The notes: generated by a model from the sequence alone, not told the origin. A DNA stretch of 54,984 nucleotides from an uncultured Oscillospiraceae bacterium (GCA_944382965.1 CALWOA010000017.1:1-54984); one strand, 5' to 3'. Shown: positions 20,464 to 28,734, counted from the stretch's first letter. A program made the numbers and translations.

Positions 20464-21645
20464 ATGGATGTTACATTTGAAAGCCTTGGCTTGTCCCAGG
20501 CAATGCTGAAGGCTTTGGAGCAGAAGGGCTACGGCTATCCCACCACCATTCAGGCCGAAGCGATTCCCTATTTCATGCAGTGGCGGGATGTGATTGCCAA
20601 GGCACCCACGGGAACGGGCAAAACCTTTGCCTTTGGCATTCCCATGATTGAACATATCGACCCGGAGGTGGAAGGGGTTCAGGGGCTGATTCTGGCGCCT
20701 ACCCGGGAGCTGGCCATCCAGATTGGCGATGAGCTGCGGGGCCTGCTGACCTATTACCAGGGAATCCGGGTGGCGGTGCTCTACGGGGGCGCCGGTATCG
20801 GCGGACAGATCAAGCAGCTGGAGCGCAAGCCCCAGATCGTGGTGGCAACCCCCGGACGGCTGATGGATCACTACAACCGCAAAACCATCCGTCTCGACAA
20901 AATTCAGACCGTGGTGCTGGACGAAGCCGACCGGATGCTGGATATGGGCTTTTTCAAGGACGTGACCCGGATTATTGAAAAGGTGAAAAACCGGAAGAAT
21001 CTGGGCCTGTTTTCCGCTACCATTTCCCAGGAGGTCATGACGGTTTCCTGGATGTACCAGCGGGACGAAGTGGAAATCACCGTGGAACCGAAGCAGGAGG
21101 ACCGGCCGGACATTGACCAGTTCAGTCTCAGCTGTACGCCCTTGGAAAAAGCGGAGACTGCTCTGCGGCTGATACGCAGCCAGGGCTACGAGCGGGTCAT
21201 GATTTTCTGCAATACCAAGCACATGTGCCAGCGGCTGACGGAAGAACTCCAGCGGGCCGGTGTGGACTGCGACTGCATCCATGGAGACATCCGCCAGAGC
21301 CAGCGGGAGAAGACCATGCAGCGCTACCGGGATGGCAAGTTGGCGGTTCTGGTTGCCACAGACATTGCCTCCCGGGGCATTGATGTGGATGATGTGGATT
21401 GCGTCATCAACTATGATATCCCGGAAGAAAATGAATATTACGTCCACCGGGTGGGCAGAACCGGCCGTGCCAAGAGAAAAGGTGTGGCCTGGAGTTTGGT
21501 CAGCAATTTCCCGGAAAAGGCGAAGCTGGAGGAAATCTGCAAATTCTGCCAGTTTACTGTCCGGCCTATGGTTTTGTCGGCGGATGGAAGTCTGACAGAG
21601 GAAGAAGTCAAGGCTCCCACACCGCCTAAAAGGAGATTCCGTTGA
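20464..21645 (+). CDS. DEAD-box ATP-dependent RNA helicase
   Basis: A 393-aa superfamily 2 helicase with all the core motifs: Q motif (YPTTIQAEAI), motif I APTGTGKT, Ia PTRELA, Ib TPGR, II DEAD (LDEADRMLDMGF), III SAT, V ATDIASRGID and VI HRVGRTGRA. The C-terminal tail is short and basic, without the extra RNA-binding domain of DbpA or CshA, so the role is general RNA unwinding (ribosome assembly or mRNA decay). The stop overlaps the TTG start of the DprA-like gene. Confidence 0.93.
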   Translation: MDVTFESLGLSQAMLKALEQKGYGYPTTIQAEAIPYFMQWRDVIAKAPTGTGKTFAFGIPMIEHIDPEVEGVQGLILAPTRELAIQIGDELRGLLTYYQGIRVAVLYGGAGIGGQIKQLERKPQIVVATPGRLMDHYNRKTIRLDKIQTVVLDEADRMLDMGFFKDVTRIIEKVKNRKNLGLFSATISQEVMTVSWMYQRDEVEITVEPKQEDRPDIDQFSLSCTPLEKAETALRLIRSQGYERVMIFCNTKHMCQRLTEELQRAGVDCDCIHGDIRQSQREKTMQRYRDGKLAVLVATDIASRGIDVDDVDCVINYDIPEENEYYVHRVGRTGRAKRKGVAWSLVSNFPEKAKLEEICKFCQFTVRPMVLSADGSLTEEEVKAPTPPKRRFR

Positions 21646-22529
21646 CACCCCGGGAGAAAGGGTTTCTCTTGCTGAGCAGCCATTTGGGCAATCCCCAGCG
21701 GCCGGTGCTGACCACCGCCCAGCTGCGGGTATTGGCAGAGCGGATGCGGCAATCGGAGTGCGCCCAGCCGGAGCGGGAGGTAACCAGCGCAGACCTTTAT
21801 CGCCTGGGTTATAATCGGGAGATGTCCCGGCGGATTGCCCAGCTTTTGGATGAGGAAGCCCTGCTGGATGCCTACCTGCGCCGGGGCGCCCAGGCAGGCT
21901 GTATTCCGCTGACCCGGGTCAGCCCGGGCTATCCGCTGATTCTGCGGCAGCGGCTGGGGTTGGACAGCCCCGGGTGCCTGTGGAGCAAAGGCGATTTGAA
22001 CCTTCTGCGGACGCCCGCTATTTCCTTGGTGGGGAGCCGGGAGTTGGAGAAAGAGAACCGAGCCTTTGCCCAACAGGTGGGCCGTCAGGCGGCAAAACAG
22101 GGACTGACCTTGATTTCCGGAAACGCCCGGGGAGCAGACCGCACTGCTCAGGAGGCTTGCCTGGAAGCAGGGGGAAAGGTAATCAGCATTGTGGCGGATG
22201 AACTGACTAAGATACCAACCAGAGAAAATGTGCTGTATCTCAGTGAAGACGGATTTGACGAGGGCTTTTCCGCCCAGCGGGCGTTAAGCCGGAACCGTTG
22301 CATCCATGCTCTGGGGCAAATCGTGTTCGTTGCCCAGGCAACCCTGGGAAAAGGTGGTACTTGGGACGGAACGGTCCGCAATCTGCGCTTTGGCTGGAGC
22401 CCGGTGGCCTGTTTTCGTGATGGCAGCCCCGCTTCTCAGGAACTGGAGCAGATGGGTGCCTATTTAATAGGCACAGAGGAACTGAAAGACTTTTCCTGCC
22501 TTCCGGAGCAGCCCAGCTTTTTTGCGTGA
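21642..22529 (+). CDS. DprA/Smf-like DNA-processing protein
   Basis: A 295-aa protein. The N-terminal third is helical. The Rossmann-type DprA domain has SLVGSRELEKENRAFA, SGNARGADRTAQEA, and a late SAQRALSRNRCIHAL segment that replaces the usual NRIIAGLS. It would bind single-stranded DNA and help load RecA during uptake or repair. It is a divergent member and may be a paralogue of a canonical dprA elsewhere in the genome. The start is TTG 21642, overlapping the helicase stop (TTGA), with AAAGGAGA 7 bases before. Confidence 0.75.
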   Translation: MTPREKGFLLLSSHLGNPQRPVLTTAQLRVLAERMRQSECAQPEREVTSADLYRLGYNREMSRRIAQLLDEEALLDAYLRRGAQAGCIPLTRVSPGYPLILRQRLGLDSPGCLWSKGDLNLLRTPAISLVGSRELEKENRAFAQQVGRQAAKQGLTLISGNARGADRTAQEACLEAGGKVISIVADELTKIPTRENVLYLSEDGFDEGFSAQRALSRNRCIHALGQIVFVAQATLGKGGTWDGTVRNLRFGWSPVACFRDGSPASQELEQMGAYLIGTEELKDFSCLPEQPSFFA

Positions 22530-22540
22530 AACCTACAATA

Positions 22541-22577
22541 AAAATCCCTATGACCCATGGTCATAGGGATTTTTTGT
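22541..22577. terminator. Bidirectional intrinsic terminator
   Basis: A 13-bp stem (AAATCCCTATGACC-type arms) around a short loop, with T6 on the plus side and an A-rich 5' side that gives a U-tract on the minus side. It separates the convergent DprA-like and flavodoxin genes. Confidence 0.9.
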
Positions 22578-22579
22578 GG

Positions 22580-23098
22580 TTAGAGGGAATTTTTTGCCCA
22601 GTTGGTGATAATTTCTTTGCTATCCCTGACCTGATGTCCCAGAACGGACAGACCGGGCTGCACATTGGCGCCGACGCAGAACCTTTGCAGATCCTGGACG
22701 GAGTTTGCCAAGCCGCTGCCTTCATTTGTACACAGGGGAAGAATTTTTTTGCCGGTCAGATCATAATGTTCCAAGAAGGTGAAGATGCACATAGGCGCAG
22801 TGCCGCACCAGTTGGGATAACAGACAAACAGCGTATCATATCCTTCCAGACTGGGAAGGTAATCCTTGATTTCCGGTCTGGCGTTGGTTTTGGCTTCGGA
22901 AGCGGCTTCCTTGCAGCACTCCCGGTAATGGGTGGAGTAGGCTTTTACGGTGTCGATTTCAAACAAATCGGCCCCCAGCGCTTCCTGTATAAATTCTGCG
23001 GCATATTCGGTGTTGCCCTTTTCCAGAACCTGGGTACCGCCGGGCATGTAATTTTCTCCTTTGTGGGAGAAGTAAACCACCAATGTCTTTGCCATCAT
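22580..23098 (-). CDS. Flavodoxin-family protein
   Basis: A 172-aa single-domain FMN protein. The N-terminal phosphate loop is in VVYFSHKGENY, and the Y/W stacking loop FVCYPNWCGTAPM lies near residue 92, followed by LPLCTNEGSGLANS. It probably carries electrons or acts as a quinone or nitro reductase. Two in-frame ATGs sit side by side (23098 and 23095); AGGAGG fits the second slightly better. Its promoter is clear and divergent from the next gene. Confidence 0.85.
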   Translation of the reverse strand: MMAKTLVVYFSHKGENYMPGGTQVLEKGNTEYAAEFIQEALGADLFEIDTVKAYSTHYRECCKEAASEAKTNARPEIKDYLPSLEGYDTLFVCYPNWCGTAPMCIFTFLEHYDLTGKKILPLCTNEGSGLANSVQDLQRFCVGANVQPGLSVLGHQVRDSKEIITNWAKNSL

Positions 23099-23126
23099 AA
23101 ATGCCTCCTTTTCGATAGCTAATTAC

Positions 23127-23155
23127 AGTGTAAAAGGAAATGTTGAAAAAGTCAA
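23127..23155 (-). promoter_or_regulatory. Sigma-A promoter of the flavodoxin gene
   Basis: Minus-strand TTGACT (23150-23155), 17 bases, TACACT (23127-23132). Confidence 0.75.
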
Positions 23156-23189
23156 CCACAAATCGGAAAAGGCAGGAAAGGAACCAAGG

Positions 23190-23218
23190 TTGACGCAGTG
23201 GCAAAATTATGGTAAAGT
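23190..23218 (+). promoter_or_regulatory. Sigma-A promoter of the secreted LDT-like gene
   Basis: TTGACG (23190-23195), 17 bases, TAAAGT (23213-23218), 28 bases before the ATG. Confidence 0.7.
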
Positions 23219-23245
23219 GTTGCGGTAACAAAGTGAGGTTTGCCA

Positions 23246-24397
23246 ATGCATATCTATTTTCGACGGGCAGCGTGCCTGTTACTGTCCGTGATGTTATTTA
23301 TCCCCACTGTCTTGACAGTTGGATCTTATGAAAAGGGCGATGCTTACCACAAAGACTTGTCCACCTGGATCCAGAACGAGGATCGGCGCGAGTACGTGGA
23401 AATGATGCTCGATTATTATATCCGTACCGATTCCATGGTCCGCGATGCCTTGGACGGAGGATTTGCGGCGGTATTTTTGTTCGACGGGTGTTCAGATAAT
23501 ATGGACGACCGGGAACTGTCGGATTTGTCTTATTACCGTGTCAGCGGTATTTGCATCGTCATCAAGAAGGACGAAACGGGACAGCTGCGGATGCTGTATT
23601 TTAACGACCGATGCAGCACCATCCCGGATCATCCGCTGAAATATGGTGCTTGGCAGCTGCCAAAGGTGGGATCTGTGGGGCCTGCTACGGTTTGCGATGG
23701 TACTTATCAGCTCTATTCCGTCTACCATAAGGGCCGGTATGAAGCCCTGAATGCCCGGACAGAGTACTACGATGCCAAATTGGATGCGGTTTATATGGTT
23801 CCGGAAGGGTATGTGGTTTCCCGGGCCACGGAGATCAATGTCCATACCCGGACGAGCAACCATGTGCTTTCCTCCGGAATGTGGTCAGCTGGCTGCCCAT
23901 TGGTTGGCGGCGGAGAATCCTGGGAGTTCTGGAAGCTGATGTATGCGGTGTACTACACCAGCTTTGACGAATTTGAACTGGATACCTTTGTGGGAAGTCT
24001 GACTATTGACCGTCAAGCCCTGCGCCATGAGATGTATACTTTGTACGAAGATCCCGATGCGGTAGACCGGATTCTGGAGCATTCCCGCAGTGTCCAGCCG
24101 GAGGGGTATTTGGAAAAATGCGCCGAGGTGGAATCCTACGCTTCGGAAAAGGTCATGGCAGCGGGGAGGGAAACCGAACTGATGACCCTTCCCTGCAGCA
24201 ATGAAACTGACGCCCGTTCCCGCCAGGTAACCTCCATTGCCAAGTGGGAGAAGGTGACGCTGCTGCGTTGCCTGACCAATACCCAGGGAAACCGGTGGTA
24301 TCAGGTGCAATTCGGTGAGGAAAACGGCTATGTCTATGCCGGAGACTTGGTCAATAGAGGCTGGCTTGCCCGCCTAATGGATTGGCTGAAAGGATAG
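23246..24397 (+). CDS. Secreted L,D-transpeptidase-like protein with C-terminal SH3-like domain
   Basis: A 383-aa exported protein with an N-terminal signal peptide (AACLLLSVMLFIPTVLTVGSY). The central part has EINVHTRTSNHVLSSGMWSAGCPLV in pieces that resemble the H...S-x-GC catalytic motif of YkuD-type L,D-transpeptidases (VHTR and SAGCPLV), around residues 205-230. The last 70 residues look like a bacterial SH3 cell-wall-binding domain (TSIAKWEKVTLLRC, RWYQVQFGEENGYVYAGDL). This suggests peptidoglycan remodelling, but the match is divergent and the function is tentative. ATG 23246 is preferred over TTG 23240 because GTGAGG lies 7 bases before it. Confidence 0.6.
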   Translation: MHIYFRRAACLLLSVMLFIPTVLTVGSYEKGDAYHKDLSTWIQNEDRREYVEMMLDYYIRTDSMVRDALDGGFAAVFLFDGCSDNMDDRELSDLSYYRVSGICIVIKKDETGQLRMLYFNDRCSTIPDHPLKYGAWQLPKVGSVGPATVCDGTYQLYSVYHKGRYEALNARTEYYDAKLDAVYMVPEGYVVSRATEINVHTRTSNHVLSSGMWSAGCPLVGGGESWEFWKLMYAVYYTSFDEFELDTFVGSLTIDRQALRHEMYTLYEDPDAVDRILEHSRSVQPEGYLEKCAEVESYASEKVMAAGRETELMTLPCSNETDARSRQVTSIAKWEKVTLLRCLTNTQGNRWYQVQFGEENGYVYAGDLVNRGWLARLMDWLKG

Positions 24398-24434
24398 AAA
24401 AATCCCTGCTTTCTGTGTGGAAGCAGGGATTTTT
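24398..24434. terminator. Intrinsic terminator
   Basis: Stem AATCCCTGCTT/AAGCAGGGATT (24401-24411 and 24421-24431) with flanking A and T runs. It acts for the LDT-like gene and possibly also for the convergent minus-strand pair. Confidence 0.88.
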
Positions 24435-24544
24435 GCTGCAAATGAAGATGCCAATCATTTCAGAATACCAAGAGCCATATCCCGGAACAGACCCGGCGTG
24501 CTTTCCAGCTGGGCATAAATATTACCTTTTCCCGTTTTGGCGTG

Positions 24545-24787
24545 TCAGATCCAGATTTCTACTTCTTCTTCGTCTGCACTGTAAACTTCCACCAATTTCC
24601 AAGGGCCGTTCCGGCGGCGAAACTCCCGGATTCCTTTGGCAAAAATCAACGCCTGATTTTTGGTCAGAGGTATGTTCTTCTCTTTCAGAAATCCAAAGGT
24701 CAGACCAATTCCCACCCGATTGAAAACCATTCCGGTGGGGAGCCACAGGGTGAAATTGGTTTCTTTGCTGCGTATCCGAATTTTCAT
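24545..24787 (-). CDS. Stand-alone copy of the regulator's C-terminal domain
   Basis: An 80-aa protein with no signal or membrane helix. Its layout matches the last 80 residues of the XRE regulator immediately upstream: a first strand (MKIRIRSKETNFTLWLP versus MMLRIVVDSADGDKVRVNFP), a helical middle, and an end LVEVYSADEEEVEIWI versus LVEVDSADGDVVRIFVE. These tails resemble the short SHOCT-like domain found in YvlB-type regulators. It probably forms mixed assemblies with the regulator. It starts 3 bases after the regulator stop, so they are co-translated. Confidence 0.65.
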   Translation of the reverse strand: MKIRIRSKETNFTLWLPTGMVFNRVGIGLTFGFLKEKNIPLTKNQALIFAKGIREFRRRNGPWKLVEVYSADEEEVEIWI

Positions 24788-24790
24788 AGA

Positions 24791-25291
24791 TTACTCCACA
24801 AAGATACGGACGACGTCTCCATCGGCGGAATCCACTTCAACCAGGTTTCCGACAACGCCGTGGCTGACCAATTCCAGAATCTGTTTTAGGTCAATGCTGC
24901 TGAGGGCTTCCTTGCCGGAAATCTGAGGAAGTTCCATTCCGGTATCCACTGCCAGCTGCACCAATGAAAGCGGGAAATTGACCCGAACCTTGTCCCCATC
25001 GGCGGAATCTACTACAATTCGCAGCATCATGTCCTTGATATCCTTGCGCTGCTGAACCGACTCCAGCTTCACGGCAGGCTGTACCTCCGTTTTCCCGGAA
25101 AGAAGTTCGTCTACGGTAACGCCCAGAATTTCCGCCAGCCGGGGAAGCAGGGAGATGTCCGGGCAGGTCTGGTCATTTTCCCATTTGCTCACTGCCTGGG
25201 GGCTTACTTCCAGCATCTGCGCCAGATCCTCCTGACGCAATTCTTTCTGACGGCGCAGCATGGCAATCCGTTTTCCTAGTGTTAATTCCAT
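24791..25291 (-). CDS. XRE-family transcriptional regulator
   Basis: A 166-aa regulator. The helix-turn-helix is at residues 1-60 (LGKRIAMLRRQKELRQEDLA, VSPQAVSKWE, and ILGVTVDELLSG). The C-terminal half is a small alpha/beta domain with repeated DSADGD strands that may sense a ligand or mediate assembly. AAAGGAGA is 7 bases before ATG 25289-25291. The region upstream contains an 11-bp inverted repeat that could be its operator. Confidence 0.88.
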   Translation of the reverse strand: MELTLGKRIAMLRRQKELRQEDLAQMLEVSPQAVSKWENDQTCPDISLLPRLAEILGVTVDELLSGKTEVQPAVKLESVQQRKDIKDMMLRIVVDSADGDKVRVNFPLSLVQLAVDTGMELPQISGKEALSSIDLKQILELVSHGVVGNLVEVDSADGDVVRIFVE

Positions 25292-25381
25292 ATGGGAATC
25301 TCCTTTCACTTTTTTCTGAACACAGCATACCACTTCTGCAGGGAAAAGGGAATGGCCTGTTGGTAGAATCAGATGGCTTTT

Positions 25382-25423
25382 ACACAACCAACCGGAGAAT
25401 ATTCGCTCAACTGTTGGTTGTGT
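25382..25423. repeat. 11-bp perfect inverted repeat, putative operator
   Basis: ACACAACCAAC (25382-25392) and its exact reverse complement (25413-25423) are separated by 20 bases, about 90 bases upstream of the XRE gene start. It could be the XRE operator or the stem of a non-coding RNA. Confidence 0.5.
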
Positions 25424-25616
25424 GACGGAAATTCGGGGAGAAAACCGGCCCGAAACAATTTGTTTACCATTCCGATGCAATTTGTTCTTTGGTTATTGAT
25501 ACCTTCGACATAATCTGCCGGTATTCTAAAGGCATGAAAGCAAGCGGAAGCCGTGAGCCGCAAGCTTTATCACATATATCATTTCCTTTCTCCCTCTCCT
25601 CTTTCGCAATCCTATA

Positions 25617-25656
25617 AAGTAACCGCTGTCGCAGTGTACGACAGCGGTTACTTTTT
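25617..25656 (+). terminator. Orphan intrinsic terminator
   Basis: A 15-bp stem (AAGTAACCGCTGTCG and its complement) with a 9-base loop, then T6. No gene on the plus strand ends here, so it implies an unannotated short transcript or a barrier before the sigma operon promoter. Confidence 0.8.
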
Positions 25657-25670
25657 TGCACAGATCACAG

Positions 25671-25700
25671 TTGGCGCTGCTGCGGTTGCTGCGATATAAT
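25671..25700 (+). promoter_or_regulatory. Sigma-A promoter of the second ECF operon
   Basis: TTGGCG (25671-25676), 18 bases, TATAAT (25695-25700). Confidence 0.6.
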
Positions 25701-25727
25701 GAAAAAAGAAAAAAGATTTTATTTTTG

Positions 25728-25754
25728 CGCAACCGACTCATTTCGTTTTGCGTA
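25728..25754 (+). promoter_or_regulatory. Candidate ECF-dependent promoter
   Basis: CGCAAC (25728-25733), 17 bases, CGTA (25751-25754). This resembles the TGAAAC/CGTA type used by ECF sigma factors and lies 44 bases before the sigma gene, suggesting self-activation. Confidence 0.45.
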
Positions 25755-25797
25755 AGTATAGGTGAAGGGCCTTTCAAAGAAAAAAGGAGGTGTTTGT

Positions 25798-26355
25798 GTG
25801 GACGATCAAAGGATTGTGGAACTGTACTGGAAACGATCGGAAAATGCCATTGCGGAAACAGCCAAGAAGTATGGAAAGTACTGTTTCAGCATTGCCTATA
25901 ATGTCCTGGCAAACAACGAAGACGCCGAGGAAAGTGTCAATGATACCTACATGAAAGCATGGAACAACCTGCCGCCCCAGCGGCCAGCTGTGCTCATTAC
26001 CTTCCTGGGCAGGATTACCCGCAGTATCTCCATCAGCCGATGGAGAGCCAGAAAAGCCGCAAAGCGGGGGGGCGGTGAAATCATACTTGCGTTGGATGAA
26101 CTGGACGAATGTATTGCCGATGGGAAAAACGTGGAAGAAACGTACATTCAGGAGGAGACAGCCGGCGTTTTCCGGGGGTTTCTGGATACCCTGCCGGATA
26201 CCGAACGGGATGTGTTTCTGCGCCGGTATTTCCTGCTGGACTCCGTTGCTTCCATTGCGGAAGATTTTGGCTTCTCCCAAAGCAAGGTCAAATCCATGCT
26301 CTACCGCACCCGGCTGAAACTGCGGTCCAGGCTGGAAATGGAGGAATTGATATGA
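25798..26355 (+). CDS. ECF-type RNA polymerase sigma factor
   Basis: A 185-aa sigma-70 family protein. Region 2 includes SIAYNVLANNEDAEESVNDTYMKAWNNLPP in parts (the NNEDAEE and TYMKAW motifs). Region 4 has the helix-turn-helix DSVASIAEDFGFSQSKVKSMLYR. The start is GTG 25798, 7 bases after AAGGAGG; an upstream in-frame ATG has no ribosome site. The stop overlaps the ATG of the membrane-bound partner (ATGA). It is a different subgroup from the sigma factor at 15,522. Confidence 0.9.
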   Translation: MDDQRIVELYWKRSENAIAETAKKYGKYCFSIAYNVLANNEDAEESVNDTYMKAWNNLPPQRPAVLITFLGRITRSISISRWRARKAAKRGGGEIILALDELDECIADGKNVEETYIQEETAGVFRGFLDTLPDTERDVFLRRYFLLDSVASIAEDFGFSQSKVKSMLYRTRLKLRSRLEMEELI

Positions 26356-27416
26356 CAAAGCACGACTTGCTGGATGTGATCGGACAAGCCCAGGACCAGT
26401 ATATCCTCAGCGCCATCCGCACCCGGAAACAGGCTGCCGCTTCTGCACCTGTCAAAACCCGCCCAACCCGAGGGATACTTCGTAAAATTCTGATTGCAGC
26501 GGCCATCTTGTCGCTGATGATCATGACTGCCTACGCAGCAAAATATGTGGGCCAGCTTTTTTCCACCTATTTCCAGCAGGAGCGTTCTGCGCAGTTAAGC
26601 GATGGCCAGATAGACTACATTGAAAATAACCTTCAGCCTTCCGTTGCCCAACCCGTTGTAACCGAGGCGAAGAATGGCTATTCTGTATCGGTGGGATCTG
26701 CTTTGACGGATGGAAAAATCGCATACATTACCGTAGATATCCAGGCACCGGAGGGGGTCAGTCTGGAAGGCGGAGATATTCGGTTCCTGGAAAATCCTCT
26801 GCTCTTCCCAGAACCGTCAGAGGGTCTGGTGCTGGCACCGGATGGTTCTTCGCCGGATGCCATGTGTGATTATGCAACCGTGGATGATGGAGATGGTCTT
26901 CCGAATACTGCTAGCCTGATGTTCAAAGTAATTCCCTCAGTAGAAAGTGAGGATGTAATGCCCTTTGATGGCTCCATCCACTGGACCATGCATGCGGAAG
27001 GATTTGAAAAGTCTGTTTTTGATATGGAGAAAATGGATTTTGAATATACACCATTGGCCGAAGGAGTCTGGGAATTCGACCTGACGTTCCAGAGCATTGA
27101 CACCCGGAAAGTGGAGTTTGTGACGGAGCCTGTCTCCATTATCACATCAGACTGGATTCAAGAGGAGTATGTACATGAGAACCAGATAACTTCTTTTACA
27201 CTCAGTGGTTTGAGTTACGAGATGAAACTTACACAGCCGGAGATTGAAGGTGAAATTCAGGACGTTGGCGATGTAGCCATCGTGATGAAAGATGGCTCTC
27301 AGTATACCCTGCTTCGTCTTTCTGCCCATCCCGGTTCCATGGCGGCACCCATCATCCTGGACGAGGTGGATTATATTCTCCTGTCCAATGGTGTGAAGCT
27401 GCAAGCACAGCAATAA
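26352..27416 (+). CDS. DUF4179-type membrane anti-sigma partner
   Basis: A 354-aa protein. A 50-residue cytosolic head (likely sigma-binding) is followed by a basic stretch, one membrane helix at about 53-72 (ILIAAAILSLMIMTAYAA) and a 280-residue extracellular part. The first extracellular portion (NLQPSVAQPVVTEAKNGYSVSVGSALTDG and onward, seen in pieces) fits the DUF4179 domain found next to ECF sigma genes in Clostridia. It is translationally coupled to the sigma factor. The signal sensed by the outer domain is unknown. A weak GC hairpin follows. Confidence 0.8.
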   Translation: MTKHDLLDVIGQAQDQYILSAIRTRKQAAASAPVKTRPTRGILRKILIAAAILSLMIMTAYAAKYVGQLFSTYFQQERSAQLSDGQIDYIENNLQPSVAQPVVTEAKNGYSVSVGSALTDGKIAYITVDIQAPEGVSLEGGDIRFLENPLLFPEPSEGLVLAPDGSSPDAMCDYATVDDGDGLPNTASLMFKVIPSVESEDVMPFDGSIHWTMHAEGFEKSVFDMEKMDFEYTPLAEGVWEFDLTFQSIDTRKVEFVTEPVSIITSDWIQEEYVHENQITSFTLSGLSYEMKLTQPEIEGEIQDVGDVAIVMKDGSQYTLLRLSAHPGSMAAPIILDEVDYILLSNGVKLQAQQ

Positions 27417-27443
27417 CAAAATCAGCAAAACTGCAAACGCATT

Positions 27444-27474
27444 TGCCCCGGCACCATTCTCTGGCGCCGGGGCA
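27444..27474. terminator. GC-rich hairpin after the sigma operon
   Basis: Stem TGCCCCGGC/GCCGGGGCA around a 13-base loop. No U-tract follows, so it may be only a partial terminator. It lies at the left edge of the catabolic island. Confidence 0.5.
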
Positions 27475-27562
27475 TGTTATGTCAAAAAAGCCTTTGCGCA
27501 TCAAAACGCTTCCCCAATCAAATCCCGCAAGTGCTGTGAGAGCCTACCGATACAAATAGGAC

Positions 27563-28627
27563 TTAATCATTGGTCCCCTTTAATTGCGTAGAAGCTCGGA
27601 TAGAAAGGGAGCAAGGAACTTCAATAATTTCGCAACGCTCCGAATCATCATCACCGGCAATTTTGCGCAGAATCATGTTTGCACACTGACGACCAATTTC
27701 ATGAGAGTCAATGTTAATCGTTGTTATTTCGGGATAAAGGAGGGATGGCAACCGAATGGAGTTGTCCCAACACCAGTCATCCTGACCACAGATTCCGATA
27801 TCTTTTGGAATGGACAGATTCAATCTCTGAATAGCGCTGAAGACACGTAACGTAGTGATGGTATTGACGCAAAGAATACAAACTCTTTCTTCTGGAGAAA
27901 GGACTTCTATGAAATCTCGAAGGCGGAGAAAGACTTCCTCAGAATTATCATTTTTGATATTGAAAATGTCTTCGTCGTTGCAGTAACCATAAATGGCGAG
28001 CATGGCTTCTTTAAATGCTTTAACACGAATCATCCGTGCATAATTTTCGTGTTTTGTCAGAGAGAAAAGGACTGGACGTGTAAATCCCTGGGATTTAAGG
28101 TGCGCAATCAGTGCATTGATTGGTTCCCGGATGCCGGCGATAACAGCATTAAATGGATAATCTTTTACCAGGCGATCACAGATCACAAGGGGCATACCAG
28201 AAAGGGAATATTTCATCAGATAGGGGTCATTGTAGGAAGCTGGGTTGACAATAAGTCCCTCAACACCTCTGGTTTCTAAAGAGGCTGCCAACTCCTTTTC
28301 TTTCTTTATGCTATTATTACTGTTCAAAAATAATGCAGAATATCCCTCTTCAGAGAGAACTTCTTCGCATCCGCCAATAAAGGCGGAAGTCCAAGGGCTC
28401 AAAATATCGGAAACAATAATGCCAATCATTTTTGTCCGATTGTTTTTTAATGCCCTGGCGTATTCGCTGGGACGATAATCGCATAGTTCAATAATGTTTT
28501 GTATTTTTTTTGCGGTTGCTTTGCTCATTAACTCGGTGCGCCCGTTTAGATAGCGAGAGACGGTGGTTTTTGAAACTCCGGCGGCCTCTGCAATGACGTC
28601 GATAGTAACTTTCTTCTTCTTTTCCAT
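27563..28627 (-). CDS. LacI-family repressor of the catabolic island
   Basis: A 354-aa regulator. The N-terminal helix-turn-helix with hinge (VTIDVIAEAAGVSKTTVSRYLNG in pieces, then KIQNIIELCDYRPSEYARAL) is followed by a periplasmic-binding-protein-like sensor domain with GIIVSDILSPWTSAFIGG and ICGQDDWCWDNSIRLPSL. It would bind DNA until an inducer, probably the island's substrate, releases it. The start is ATG 28625-28627 behind CTGGAGG; the longer open frame upstream has no ribosome site. It is divergent from the first catabolic gene, and matching operator-like elements sit at all the island's promoters. Confidence 0.93.
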   Translation of the reverse strand: MEKKKKVTIDVIAEAAGVSKTTVSRYLNGRTELMSKATAKKIQNIIELCDYRPSEYARALKNNRTKMIGIIVSDILSPWTSAFIGGCEEVLSEEGYSALFLNSNNSIKKEKELAASLETRGVEGLIVNPASYNDPYLMKYSLSGMPLVICDRLVKDYPFNAVIAGIREPINALIAHLKSQGFTRPVLFSLTKHENYARMIRVKAFKEAMLAIYGYCNDEDIFNIKNDNSEEVFLRLRDFIEVLSPEERVCILCVNTITTLRVFSAIQRLNLSIPKDIGICGQDDWCWDNSIRLPSLLYPEITTINIDSHEIGRQCANMILRKIAGDDDSERCEIIEVPCSLSIRASTQLKGTND

Positions 28628-28667
28628 ATATTCCTCCAGGGAATATTTCCCAATTTGTAGTAAAATA

Positions 28668-28696
28668 AATATATCACGCTTGGAGCAGAAAAGCAA
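28668..28696 (-). promoter_or_regulatory. Promoter of the LacI-type gene
   Basis: Minus-strand TTGCTT (28691-28696), 17 bases, TATATT (28668-28673). Confidence 0.6.
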
Positions 28697-28717
28697 GTAG
28701 TCGACAGCAAAAAATAA

Positions 28718-28734
28718 TGAAAACGATAAACAAA
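28718..28734. promoter_or_regulatory. Operator-like element upstream of the repressor gene
   Basis: TGAAAACGATAAACAAA. It matches 13 of 17 bases with the element at 38860-38876 and shares the GNAANCG core with the others. It lies just upstream of the repressor promoter. Confidence 0.4.

Larger units (their letters stand above)
25292..25797. other. Gene-free 506-base interval with regulatory structure
   Basis: No convincing gene is seen. It holds an 11-bp inverted repeat (25382-25392 and 25413-25423), an orphan plus-strand terminator hairpin (25617-25656), a sigma-A promoter (25671-25700) and an ECF-like promoter (25728-25754). The first half may encode a small RNA ending at the orphan terminator. 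Confidence 0.5.

Noticed and set aside
24437-24547. In-frame continuation of about 29 codons past the TGA of the 80-aa protein, suggesting readthrough or a broken gene.
   Set aside because: Open stretches of this length are common by chance, and the 80-aa form already matches the regulator's full C-terminal domain.
27417-27562. Integration site (att or tRNA end) at the left edge of the island.
   Set aside because: No tRNA, integrase or direct repeat with the right edge could be found.
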